From NCBI RefSeq assembly GCF_900188345.1, contig NZ_FZOD01000046.1:17505-81504 (forward strand): 64,000 nt of DNA. Reading direction: 5' to 3'. The translations under genes were made by a program, and so were the position numbers. Below are positions 8,309 to 16,264 of the stretch, in pieces (within the stretch, counting starts at the first letter, position 1; the number at the start of each line of letters is the position of its first letter). Source of the DNA: Streptosporangium subroseum (GTDB lineage Bacteria; Actinomycetota; Actinomycetes; Streptosporangiales; Streptosporangiaceae). The notes under the pieces were generated by a model that saw nothing but the letters and a program-made list of their open reading frames with translations, was not told where the DNA came from and made no database searches.

Positions 8309-9787
8309 CTACGCGTCCTGCGGGCTCCTGGCGGCGCGGAAGATCTCCGCGAGCCGCCGCAGACCCGGCTCGATCCTCTCCGGCGGGATCGCGCCGTAGC
8401 CGATCACGACTCCCTGCTGCGCCGGGGCCTCGCCGCAGAAGGTGGCGAGGCTCTCGACGGCGATCCCCGCCTCCCGCGCGAGGGCCGTCACGCGGTCCAT
8501 GTCGACTCCCGCGCCCGGGATCAGGCGGGCGCAGAGATGCAGGCCCGCGGCGGAGGGCACCGGCTCCAGCCAGTCGGTGAAGTCCCGCCGGAGGGTCGTG
8601 AGGATCTGTCCGTGGCGGATCGCGTACTCGCGTGTCGCCTTGCGGATGTGCCGTGCGAGCAGCCCCTCGTCGATGAACCGGGCCAGCGCCGCCTGGGTGG
8701 GGATCTCGCTGTACCAGTCGGTGAGCCGCTTGGCGCTGCGCAGGGCGGGTTGCAGCGAGGCCGGGGCCACCAGGAAGCCCAGCCGCAGCATCGGCAGCAT
8801 CGTCTTGGAGAAGGACCCGACGTAGATGACGTGTCCGCTGCGGTCCAGGCTCTGGAGGGGTTCGAGCGGGCGGTCCTCGAAGCGGAACTCGCTGTCGTAG
8901 TCGTCCTCGATCACCACGGCGCCGCGCCGTTCCGCCCATTCGAGCAGCGCGGTACGGCGGCCGAGGGACATCGGCGTGCCCAGCGGAAACTGGTGGGAGG
9001 GGGTGACGTAGACGAGGCGGGCGTGCTGGGGGATCGCGGAGACGACCAGTCCCTCGGCGTCGACGGGGACACCGGTGACCCGCGCGCCCAGCGACTCGAA
9101 CAGGAGCCGTGCCGGGTGGTAGCCGGGTTCCTCGACCGCCACGCAGCCGCCCGGCTCGATCAGGACGCGGCCGATGATGTCGAGTGCCTGCTGCGCCCCC
9201 TGGGTGACGAGCACGTCGTCGGCGTTCGCGCGCACCGAACGGGAGATCCCGATGTAGCGGGCGATGGCCTCCCTCAGACCCGCGTGACCCGGGGGAGCTT
9301 CGTAGATGGCGGAGTACACCAGCGCCGGGCGGAGCTCGCGGGCGACGATCCTGCGCCACGTCTCGAGCGGGAACAGCCGCGCGTCGGGGACGCCCACCCT
9401 GAAGTCGTAGATCGGCGGCGGGACCGGTCCGGAGCCCGGTGCGTCCGATCCGGAGCCCGGAGCGGACGCGGCGGCGATGGACTGCCAGAGGCGGCGGGGG
9501 CGCACGCCGCTGCCCGGGGGCGCGTTCCGGGGACGCGTGCGGTTGAGGGGTTCGGCGCAGACGAAGGTGCCGGCACCCACCTGGCCGACGAGGAAACCCT
9601 CGGCGGTGAGCCGTTCGTAGGCGACGGTCACCGTGGTGCGTGACACGTCGAGTCGTTGTGCCAGCTCACGCGTGGGAGGCAGGCGCTCTCCCGATCGCAG
9701 GCGGCCGTCGAGTATGGCGTCCAGGAGCTGCCGGTAGATCCTGGCCGTCAGGTCGCCGCGCTCCGTGAGACTCACATGAAAGTCCAC
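8309..9787 (-). CDS. MocR/PdxR-family transcriptional regulator
   Basis: This 492-residue chimera has an N-terminal GntR winged helix (IYRQLLDAILDGRL, PPTRELAQRLDVSRTTV) and a C-terminal aminotransferase-like domain that binds PLP but acts as an effector sensor. VTQGAQQALDIIGRVL and the lysine loop SFSKTMLPMLRLG are visible. PdxR-type members control PLP synthesis or a divergent target. No pdxS/pdxT is in the window. The divergent neighbour is an MFS transporter, a plausible target. Operator-like repeats lie just upstream of its start. Confidence 0.85.
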   Translation of the reverse strand: MDFHVSLTERGDLTARIYRQLLDAILDGRLRSGERLPPTRELAQRLDVSRTTVTVAYERLTAEGFLVGQVGAGTFVCAEPLNRTRPRNAPPGSGVRPRRLWQSIAAASAPGSGSDAPGSGPVPPPIYDFRVGVPDARLFPLETWRRIVARELRPALVYSAIYEAPPGHAGLREAIARYIGISRSVRANADDVLVTQGAQQALDIIGRVLIEPGGCVAVEEPGYHPARLLFESLGARVTGVPVDAEGLVVSAIPQHARLVYVTPSHQFPLGTPMSLGRRTALLEWAERRGAVVIEDDYDSEFRFEDRPLEPLQSLDRSGHVIYVGSFSKTMLPMLRLGFLVAPASLQPALRSAKRLTDWYSEIPTQAALARFIDEGLLARHIRKATREYAIRHGQILTTLRRDFTDWLEPVPSAAGLHLCARLIPGAGVDMDRVTALAREAGIAVESLATFCGEAPAQQGVVIGYGAIPPERIEPGLRRLAEIFRAARSPQDA

Positions 9788-9799
9788 CCGGCCATCTTA

Positions 9800-9846
9800 T
9801 TGGTCTGGGTGCTTTGCCAACTATTGGACCTTCTGCGAGACCAATC
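9800..9846. promoter_or_regulatory. Candidate MocR operator repeats
   Basis: ATTGGTCT at 9800-9807 is repeated as ATTGGACCT at 9824 and inverted as AGACCAAT at 9839-9846. MocR-family regulators typically bind direct plus inverted repeats of this kind next to their own gene. The site begins 13 bases upstream of the regulator start and faces the MFS gene. Confidence 0.55.
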
Positions 9847-9930
9847 AGCCTTCTAAAGTGATCTCCAGACCGCTCGGATCGGGCAACGGAGCAGGCAGGA
9901 GAGGGCAACGAGGTCGCGTCCGCCGCCGAC

Positions 9931-10075
9931 CTCCGTACGGAATGCGCGGACGCCCCGCACCGCGTTCGCCGCCGACCTCGGCCGGTCTCCGTACGGCATG
10001 CACGAACGCCCAGAGGCCCCGCACCGTGTTCGCCACGACCTCGGCCGGTCTCCGTACGGCATGCGCGAACTCCCC
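9931..10075 (+). repeat. Tandem repeat upstream of the MFS gene
   Basis: Three copies of a unit with core CTCCGTACGG(C/A)ATGC start at 9931, 9987 and 10050 (56 and 63 bp spacing). They fill most of the gap between the divergent MocR and MFS genes. No gene is supported here. Confidence 0.75.
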
Positions 10076-10139
10076 GGAGACCCGCACCGCCTCCGCCGTT
10101 CGTCCCCCCGCCTCATCGCGGAGATGACCAAGGAGCTCC

Positions 10140-11417
10140 ATGTTCAGCCGGATCATTCCGTTCTCCGGGCCGCCCCGGACCCTCGCCCTGGCGCAGTTGA
10201 CCAACTCCATCGGCGACGGCGCGTACTACGTGTGTTCGGCGCTGTACTTCATCCGGATCGTGGGGCTCTCCCCGACCCAGATCGGCTTCGGCCTGACCCT
10301 CGGCTGGGCCGTCGGATCCGTGGCGGGGGTCCCGCTCGGGCATCTCGCCGACCGGCGGGGACCCCGGGGTACGGCGGTGCTGCTGGCCGTCGCCACCGGA
10401 TCGGCGGTCGGCTCGTTCCTGTTCGTCAGGTCCTTCGCCCTGTTCGTCGTGGTCGCCTGTCTCTACGCGAGCTGCCAGTGCGGACTCTCCGCCGCCCGGC
10501 AGGCGTTGCTCGCGGGGCTCGTGGACCGGGCGCGGCGGACCGAGATCCGGTCCTACCTGCAGGCGACGGTGAACGCCGGGCTGGCGATCGGCGCGGCACT
10601 CGGCGGGGCGGCGCTGAGCTTCGACACCGAGGAGGCGTATCTGGCGGTCCTCGCGATGGACGCGGTGAGCTTCCTGCTGTCGGCCCTCGTCCTGCTCCGC
10701 CTTCCGGCGATGCCACCCTCTCCGGCTGCCGCTCCCGGCCGGCCGGCGCTGGAGGTCCTCCGGGACAGGCCGTACGCGCTGGTCTCCTTCCTCAACATGA
10801 TCACGCTGCTGAACATGCCTCTCCTCAGCCTGGTGATCCCCCTGTGGATCGTGCAGCGGACCGAGGCTCCGACCTGGACGGTCTCGGCGCTGCTGGTGCT
10901 CAACACCCTGAGCGTCGTGTTCTTCCAGGTGCGCGTGGCCCGGAGGGTGCGGGACCTGACCACCGCCTCCCGGTCCGTACGGCAGGCGGGCGTGGTGATG
11001 CTCGCCTCGTGCGCGGCGTTCGCGCTGTCGGCGGCCGGATCCTCGGCATGGGTCGCCGGAGTCGTCCTGCTCGTGGCCGCCTGCCTGCAGGTGTTCGGTG
11101 AGATGCTGCAGGCCTCCGGTGCCTGGGAGATCGGGTTCGACCTGGCTCCACCCGACCGGCAGGGCCAGTACCAGGGTTTCTTCGGCACGGGCGCGTCGGT
11201 CGCGAGGATGCTCGGCCCCCTGCTGCTCACCACGTTGATCGTCACCTGGGGGACACCGGGCTGGCTCCTGCTGGGCGGGCTGTTCCTGGGGGCCGGTTTC
11301 GCGATGGGACCGGCCGTCCGCTGGGCGGAACGGACCCGGGCCGCACGCTCCGCTCCGCTCTCTGATGGAGGGCTCTCGACGGTGCCGTCGATCACGAACG
11401 CCCCGAAGGTCAAGTAG
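10140..11417 (+). CDS. MFS transporter
   Basis: This 425-residue integral membrane protein has about twelve hydrophobic segments and the cytoplasmic loop signature GHLADRRGPRG, typical of drug or metabolite exporters of the major facilitator superfamily. AAGGAG precedes ATG 10140 at good spacing. The substrate cannot be told from sequence. Neighbours suggest control by the MocR regulator upstream or by the HxlR regulator downstream. Confidence 0.85.
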   Translation: MFSRIIPFSGPPRTLALAQLTNSIGDGAYYVCSALYFIRIVGLSPTQIGFGLTLGWAVGSVAGVPLGHLADRRGPRGTAVLLAVATGSAVGSFLFVRSFALFVVVACLYASCQCGLSAARQALLAGLVDRARRTEIRSYLQATVNAGLAIGAALGGAALSFDTEEAYLAVLAMDAVSFLLSALVLLRLPAMPPSPAAAPGRPALEVLRDRPYALVSFLNMITLLNMPLLSLVIPLWIVQRTEAPTWTVSALLVLNTLSVVFFQVRVARRVRDLTTASRSVRQAGVVMLASCAAFALSAAGSSAWVAGVVLLVAACLQVFGEMLQASGAWEIGFDLAPPDRQGQYQGFFGTGASVARMLGPLLLTTLIVTWGTPGWLLLGGLFLGAGFAMGPAVRWAERTRAARSAPLSDGGLSTVPSITNAPKVK

Positions 11418-11457
11418 GTGGCCCAGGTGCTTGCAGTTGTTTTATGCAATCAACTAG

Positions 11458-11484
11458 TTGTTAGAATGAACTTAGTTCTAACAA
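11458..11484. promoter_or_regulatory. Perfect inverted repeat upstream of the HxlR gene
   Basis: Arms TTGTTAGAA (11458-11466) and TTCTAACAA (11476-11484) are separated by nine bases. The surrounding AT-rich stretch (11440-11510) is unlike the rest of the window. It is the likely autoregulatory site of the downstream HxlR regulator. Confidence 0.6.
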
Positions 11485-11510
11485 AAGAATGAAAAGCTAA
11501 TATAAAGAGC

Positions 11511-12179
11511 ATGGCCGGTCGTAGTTATGGACAGTTCTGCGGGCTCTCCCATGCTCTCGAACTCATCGGCGAGCGCTGGGCGCTCCTCATCGTCCGGGGT
11601 CTCCTCGTGGGGCCCAGGCGCTTCACCGACCTGCGCCGGGGTCTGCCGAGGATCCCGACGAACATCCTCTCCAGCCGTCTCAGGGAGCTCGAATACGCCG
11701 GCGTCGTCCGCCGCCGCGTCCTGCCGCGCCCAGCGGCCTCGGTCGTCTACGAGCTCACCGAGTACGGCCGCGAGCTCGACGACATCGTCCTCCGGCTCGG
11801 CCGCTGGGGCGCGAGGACCCTGGGCGAGCCCGGCCCCGAGGACATCGTCACGTCCGACTCACTGATCATGGCCCTTCGCTCCGGCTTCGGGGCCGAGGCG
11901 GCCCGCGGCACGCGGACGAGTTACGAGCTGCGCCTGGGCGAGGTCGTCATCCACGCCCGCGTCGACGACGGCGTCCTCCAGGCCGGTGAGGGGCCCCTGG
12001 CCGGGGCCGATCTCGTCCTGGAGACGGGGGCCGAGCTCAGGCGTCTGATGACCGGGGAGATCGGCCCCGGCGAGGCGATCGCGAGCGGAGCCGTCCGTGT
12101 CACCGGCGACCCCGCCCTCCTGGACCGGTTCGCCGAGATCTTCCACCTCGCCCCCGCCCCGGTCGCGCCTCCCTCCTGA
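11511..12179 (+). CDS. HxlR-family regulator with SCP2-like C-terminal domain
   Basis: The N-terminal 110 residues form an HxlR winged helix (ALELIGERWALLIVRGLL, FTDLRRGLPRIPTNILSSRL). The C-terminal 100 residues resemble an SCP2/sterol-carrier fold (LETGAELRRLMTGEIGP, AIASGAVRVTGDP), a known fusion in actinomycetes that may bind a hydrophobic effector. It probably represses itself, and possibly the adjacent transporter, through the palindrome at 11458-11484. Confidence 0.85.
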   Translation: MAGRSYGQFCGLSHALELIGERWALLIVRGLLVGPRRFTDLRRGLPRIPTNILSSRLRELEYAGVVRRRVLPRPAASVVYELTEYGRELDDIVLRLGRWGARTLGEPGPEDIVTSDSLIMALRSGFGAEAARGTRTSYELRLGEVVIHARVDDGVLQAGEGPLAGADLVLETGAELRRLMTGEIGPGEAIASGAVRVTGDPALLDRFAEIFHLAPAPVAPPS

Positions 12180-12283
12180 CGTGGCGGCGGCGTCTGTATC
12201 CGGTCACCCCGATTCCCCGGTCGCGTAAATCGGCGTACGTTGTGCCTACCTTGGTCTGAGGCGGTCCGGTTTGCGAGGCGCTA

Positions 12284-13222
12284 TTGGAAATCGGCGTGGT
12301 CCTACCGCTCGCGGAGTACCCCTGGAAACAACCTTCGTATTCCGAGATTCGCGCCCTGGCGCTCTCGGCTGAGGATTCGGGTTTCGACTCGGTCTGGGTC
12401 TTCGACCACCTGCTGTTCCGTGGTGCCCCCGGCGAACCGACCGAGGGCATCTGGGAATCCTGGACGATTCTGTCCGCACTCGCGGAAGCCACCGGACGGG
12501 TCAGGCTGGGCACCCTGGTGCTCTGTACGGCGTTCCGCAATCCCGCGGTGCTGGCCAAGATGGCCGTGACGCTCGACGAGGTCAGCGAGGGCCGGTTGAT
12601 CCTCGGCCTGGGCAGCGGATGGCACGAGCCGGAGTTCGAGGCGTTCGGCGTCCCCTTCGAGAATCGGGTCTCACGCTTCGAGGAGTCGCTCCATGTGATC
12701 ACCTCCCTGCTGCGTACGGGCACGCTCGACTTCGAGGGGCGGCACATTCGCATCCGGGGCGGTGAGCTGCGCCCGCGTGGCGTCCGCGCCTCTGGCCCGC
12801 CGATCCTGGTGGCCGCCTTCCAGCCGAGGATGCTGCGCCTGGCCGCCCGCCACGCCGACATGTGGAACACCTGCTGGCTGGGCGGGCCGTCGACCCTGGG
12901 CGACTGGCCGGAGCGCGTGAACGCGGCATGCGCCGAGGTGGGACGGGACCCGGCCTCGCTGGACATCACCGTGGGCGTGAACGTCGTCCCCGGCGATTCA
13001 CCCGCCGACCTGCCCGATGACCGGCCGGTGCTGTCGGGGACGTCCGCACAGATCGCGGCCGGGTTCCTCGGGTACGCCGCGCACGGAGTCAGTCATCTGA
13101 TCTGCAATCTCAATCCGCACGACGCCACCGCCCAGAAGGCGTTGTCCGCGGCGCTTCACCTGTATCGCGAACAGTGCGATCTCCTCCAGAAAGGGAAGGC
13201 CGATGGCATGGGTGGTCGATGA
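12284..13222 (+). CDS. LLM-class flavin/F420-dependent oxidoreductase
   Basis: This is a luciferase-like TIM-barrel oxidoreductase of 312 residues. It starts EIGVVLPLAEYP and carries FDSVWVFDHLLF, the conserved RVRLGTLVL strand and GLGSGWHEPEFEAFG, which suits F420- or FMN-dependent members. I chose TTG 12284, which sits behind GAGGCG and gives the usual family N-terminus. The last 20 bases overlap the start of the KD-repeat peptide gene, so it opens the six-gene chain and is a candidate tailoring enzyme for the peptide. It could instead be an independent gene with a coincidental overlap. Confidence 0.8.
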   Translation: MEIGVVLPLAEYPWKQPSYSEIRALALSAEDSGFDSVWVFDHLLFRGAPGEPTEGIWESWTILSALAEATGRVRLGTLVLCTAFRNPAVLAKMAVTLDEVSEGRLILGLGSGWHEPEFEAFGVPFENRVSRFEESLHVITSLLRTGTLDFEGRHIRIRGGELRPRGVRASGPPILVAAFQPRMLRLAARHADMWNTCWLGGPSTLGDWPERVNAACAEVGRDPASLDITVGVNVVPGDSPADLPDDRPVLSGTSAQIAAGFLGYAAHGVSHLICNLNPHDATAQKALSAALHLYREQCDLLQKGKADGMGGR

Positions 13223-13685
13223 ATCGCGCGTGATGCCGTTTCTTACGACGTCCGATCGGAGAGACGTCGTCACGAGGCTGCTGATGCAGCCCATGGTGAG
13301 TCGTGTCTTCGATGAGGAATCTCCCGGGCGGTCGCCCACGTCCAGCCCGTACAAAGGGAAGGATTTCAAGGACGGTAAGGACAGCAAGGAGAACAAGGAC
13401 TACAAGGACGGCAAGGACGGGAAAGACAGCAAGGACTTCAAGGATTTCAAGGACAGCAAAGACGGCAAGGACTTCAAGGACGGTAAGGACAGCAAGGACC
13501 GCTCTGACTGGTCGGGAGTCTCCGCGGAGCGCAAGGTGTTCGCGGCTGCGGATGCGACCCGGTCCGGGGCGACCGTCGGCGAAGCTCTGGTGTCGGTTCC
13601 CGAGGACGACGCCTCCGAGATTCTGGAGACGCTCCGCGCGTCACGGGCAACCCGGTTGCTGAGGAGACGCGGCCTTGTCATCTGA
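13203..13685 (+). CDS. Candidate RiPP precursor with (Lys-Asp-X) repeats
   Basis: I recognise no family for this 160-residue protein. Residues 1-50 form a possible leader (DESRVMPFLTTSDRRDVV then RLLMQPMVSRVF). Residues 53-103 are 16 Lys-led triplets plus SDW: 15 are KDX and one is KEN, with X being Phe (4), Gly (5), Ser (4), Tyr, Asn or Arg. Residues 104-160 form a mixed C-terminal segment ending in a basic LLRRRGLVI. ATG 13203 follows GGGAAGG. It overlaps the upstream oxidoreductase by 20 bases and the next gene by 11. ATP-grasp and Fe/2-oxoglutarate partners make it a likely multi-core substrate whose Lys and Asp side chains could be cross-linked or hydroxylated. A plain low-complexity linker protein is the alternative. 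Confidence 0.75.
   Translation: MAWVVDESRVMPFLTTSDRRDVVTRLLMQPMVSRVFDEESPGRSPTSSPYKGKDFKDGKDSKENKDYKDGKDGKDSKDFKDFKDSKDGKDFKDGKDSKDRSDWSGVSAERKVFAAADATRSGATVGEALVSVPEDDASEILETLRASRATRLLRRRGLVI
13359..13511 (+). repeat. 9-bp-period KDX coding repeat
   Basis: Seventeen codon triplets of the form AAGGAYNNN run without a break. Codons vary (GAC/GAT, TTC, GGC/GGT/GGG, AGC) while the Lys-Asp pattern holds, so selection probably acts on the peptide and not only on slippage of the DNA. Confidence 0.9.
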
Positions 13686-14670
13686 GTCGTTACCCGATTC
13701 GGGGCCGCCGGTTGTGCCCGACCGAGGACAGGTGACCGTGCCCGTCTCGGAGTCGGTGGCCGTGCCCATTTCGGGGTCGCTGGTCGTTCCCGATTCGGGG
13801 CCGGTCACCGTGCCCGATTTGGATCTGGCGGCCGTACCCGTCGCCGAAGCCGGCTCGGCGCCCGTGGCCGTGGCTCCGGTCGGCATCGAGTTCGTGATAG
13901 TCGCCGATCCCGCCGACAAGGTCGCGGCCGAGTTGGCCGCATACGTTCGGGAGCACGGCCGGACGGCCGCCGTGCTCGACGTGTTCGAGGCCGCGCAGCT
14001 CTTCACGCTCTCCGTCATCGGCGGGCGGGCCACGGTCGAGCCCGTGCTGCCGATGATCCTGCGGCTGCCCGCACCACCCGTCCTCCGTACGGACGTCGAC
14101 GCCGAGTTCCAGTTCAACGAGTGCCTCGCGCAGCTGTGGGCGGTGGCCGCGCTGTCGCCCGCTCCGGTGGTCAACCGGCCCTCCGCCCACTCGCTGGGCG
14201 GCCAGGTGTCCTACTCGGCGGCGCTCACCGCGATGAGGGCGGGCGTGCACGACGGGTCGGCCGAGGTCTTCGCCTCCACCTACCCCGAGCCGGGCGTGCC
14301 GGAAGGCGACAGGTGGTGGGTGCAGGACACCGGGACGCTGACGACCTCTCCATGGCCCGAACGACCCGTGGGAGAGGGACCTTACCGGGGGCGCTGGTCC
14401 GACTCCGACCCCGCCTTCGAGATCGTCGTCGTCCTCGAGGGGCGTGCCTGGCGGTGCACGACCGCGGACCTGGAGCATCTGGACCTCGAAGGTCGCAGCC
14501 TCGCCGTCTCGGCGCGGCTCGGGCTGACCCTCACCGCCGTGACCTGGCGCGTGACGGCGGACGCCGAGGACGCGCTCCTGGTCAACGTGGAGCCCTACCC
14601 GGGTCTGGAGGAGCTGCGCATGGTCTGGCTGGGGTTCGGTCCGCATCTCATGAAGCTGCTCTTCCCATGA
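13675..14670 (+). CDS. Degenerate ATP-grasp homologue, partner of the next gene
   Basis: The 331-residue protein opens with a Val/Pro-rich repetitive stretch (residues 1-65). It then resembles the downstream ATP-grasp enzyme: PVVNRPSAHSLGG matches VVNRPGAWSDNAS, and WRVTADAEDALLVNVEPYPG matches WDFKRDADGVHWCLEVNPMPG. The usual metal-binding Glu-X-Asn is reversed to Asn304-Val-Glu306, and no counterpart of the ATP-binding K157 or QRYV segment is seen. It is probably a non-catalytic or altered subunit that presents the precursor or dimerises with the ligase. It overlaps the precursor gene by 11 bases and the ligase gene by ATGA. Confidence 0.7.
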   Translation: MSSESLPDSGPPVVPDRGQVTVPVSESVAVPISGSLVVPDSGPVTVPDLDLAAVPVAEAGSAPVAVAPVGIEFVIVADPADKVAAELAAYVREHGRTAAVLDVFEAAQLFTLSVIGGRATVEPVLPMILRLPAPPVLRTDVDAEFQFNECLAQLWAVAALSPAPVVNRPSAHSLGGQVSYSAALTAMRAGVHDGSAEVFASTYPEPGVPEGDRWWVQDTGTLTTSPWPERPVGEGPYRGRWSDSDPAFEIVVVLEGRAWRCTTADLEHLDLEGRSLAVSARLGLTLTAVTWRVTADAEDALLVNVEPYPGLEELRMVWLGFGPHLMKLLFP

Positions 14671-15557
14671 TCTACGCCCTGGGTCTGGCGTCGGACGGCA
14701 CGTTCGAGCACTTCGTCGCGGAGGCGCGCCGGTTCGGGGCGCGGGTGGTCCCCATCGACCTGCGCGACGTCGCCACGCGGGGTGATTGGCGGCTCGCCGT
14801 TCCCGACGACGGCGCCGGCTGGGTGTCGGACGGCGACGAGCGCCACGATCTCGACCCCGCCGCGTCCTACTACTGCAGGCTCATCGACCTGTCCGCCCTC
14901 CAGGACGACACGCGTGCCGCAACCCGGTGGCACGGTCTGGTCAGGGGGCTGTTCGCCTGGCTCGAAGCGGTGCCGGGCACCGTGGTCAACCGGCCGGGCG
15001 CGTGGTCGGACAACGCGTCGAAACCGCTCCACGAGTTCACCCTCCAGAGCCATGGCCTCTCCGTCCCGGAGAGCCTGACGAGTTCCGGCCGAGAGCGGCT
15101 GCGCGCCTTCTCGGCTGCCGGGCCCACCATCGTGAAGACGCTCTCCGGCGTCCGCGCCACGGGCAGGCTTGTCGTCCCCGCCGACTTCGACACCTTCGTC
15201 GGCGGACAGGGCCCCGTCCACCTGCAGCGATACGTCGCCGGCAGTGACGTGCGCGTGCACGTGTGCGGATCCCACGTGCACGCGGAGCAGATCCGGTCCG
15301 GTGCGGTCGACTACCGGGTCGACGACGACGCCGTCTTCACGCCCTACACGCTCCCGGCGGACCTGGCCGAGGCCTTGGTCGAGCACACACGGACCTTCGG
15401 CATGGAGTTCGCCGGGTGGGATTTCAAGCGGGACGCCGATGGCGTCCACTGGTGCCTGGAGGTCAATCCCATGCCGGGTTACGACTGGTACGACCGCCGG
15501 GCCGGCGGCGCCATCAGCGAATCGTTGGTCGGCCTCCTGGAGGGAGAGAAGACATGA
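14667..15557 (+). CDS. ATP-grasp peptide ligase (RimK/graspetide-type)
   Basis: This 296-residue ATP-grasp enzyme would activate a carboxylate as acyl phosphate and join it to an amine, hydroxyl or thiol. Visible are VVNRPGAWSDNASKP, the ATP-binding lysine in PTIVKTLSG (K157), LQRYVAGSDVRVHV (187-200), and catalytic/metal residues D252, E265 and N267 in CLEVNPMPG. The size fits RimK- and microviridin-type macrocyclases. Next to a Lys/Asp-repeat peptide, the natural proposal is side-chain amide (lactam) formation. ATGA overlaps link it to both neighbours. Confidence 0.85.
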   Translation: MIYALGLASDGTFEHFVAEARRFGARVVPIDLRDVATRGDWRLAVPDDGAGWVSDGDERHDLDPAASYYCRLIDLSALQDDTRAATRWHGLVRGLFAWLEAVPGTVVNRPGAWSDNASKPLHEFTLQSHGLSVPESLTSSGRERLRAFSAAGPTIVKTLSGVRATGRLVVPADFDTFVGGQGPVHLQRYVAGSDVRVHVCGSHVHAEQIRSGAVDYRVDDDAVFTPYTLPADLAEALVEHTRTFGMEFAGWDFKRDADGVHWCLEVNPMPGYDWYDRRAGGAISESLVGLLEGEKT

Positions 15558-16264
15558 TCACCTCTCTGGACGTGCTGGACGAGGAGCAGAGCGCGCGGAC
15601 CAGGCAGGACGTGTACGCGCTGCGCTCGCACTGGACGCCCCGGGGGGCCGAACCGGCCTCGTTCTTCACCCTGGGATCGCCCAGCTACCTGGACCTCGCG
15701 GAGAACCCCGACGGCGGAGGCTACTACGCCCACGCGCGGGCCGACCGGCCCGTCCTGTGGGAGCGTTTCGGCTGGCTGTACGGACGGCTGGCCCAGATGC
15801 TCGAAGAGCACCTCAAGGAGCCCGTGCACTATCCCGAGAACCTGGCCCTTCCCGGTTTCCACGTGTGGCTGGCGCCCGCGGTGTTCACCAAGCCCAAGGC
15901 GCCGATCCATTTCGACATGCAGTACCGCGCGATGGAGTGGCCGCCGGGTGCGGACCTGTCGAGGCTGATCTCGTTCACACTTCCCCTGCGGCTGCCCGGC
16001 GCCGGTGGAGGACTGAACGTCTGGGAGGCCACCTACGAGGAGTTCCGGGAGGCGCTGGACAAGGGATGGATAGACGGGGCGTCCGACCTGCAGCGCTTCC
16101 ATCCCCGTCAGCACGTGGCGTACACGGTGGGCCGCCTCGTCATGCACTCCGGGCACATCCTCCACCAGGTGGCGCCGTGTGCCCGGGTGGAGCCCGACGA
16201 CGAGCGCCTGACCCTGCAGGGCCACGGGGTGTGGTGCTCGGGACGCTGGAGCCTCTACTGGTGA
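15554..16264 (+). CDS. Fe(II)/2-oxoglutarate-type oxygenase
   Basis: The 236-residue protein has a double-stranded beta-helix pattern with iron ligands H119-X-D121 in PIHFDMQY and a distal His in GRLVMHSGHILHQVAP (H198, H201 or H204), followed by Arg211/Arg218 for 2-oxoglutarate. It resembles peptide or prolyl hydroxylases more than small-molecule enzymes, but the exact family is unclear. It is coupled by ATGA to the ATP-grasp gene and by GTGA to the next oxygenase. Hydroxylation of Lys or Asp in the KD repeats is the inferred role. Confidence 0.75.
   Translation: MITSLDVLDEEQSARTRQDVYALRSHWTPRGAEPASFFTLGSPSYLDLAENPDGGGYYAHARADRPVLWERFGWLYGRLAQMLEEHLKEPVHYPENLALPGFHVWLAPAVFTKPKAPIHFDMQYRAMEWPPGADLSRLISFTLPLRLPGAGGGLNVWEATYEEFREALDKGWIDGASDLQRFHPRQHVAYTVGRLVMHSGHILHQVAPCARVEPDDERLTLQGHGVWCSGRWSLYW

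Noticed and set aside
13359..13511. KDX array considered as a CRISPR or protein-independent microsatellite
   Set aside because: There are no spacers, and synonymous codon variation with a fixed Lys-Asp pattern indicates a coding constraint.
13400..13681. Leftward frame antisense to the KD repeat, rich in Leu-Ser-Ser-Leu-Pro
   Set aside because: It is only the mirror of the AAGGAC repeat. The forward frame fits the operon overlaps and has a ribosome binding site.
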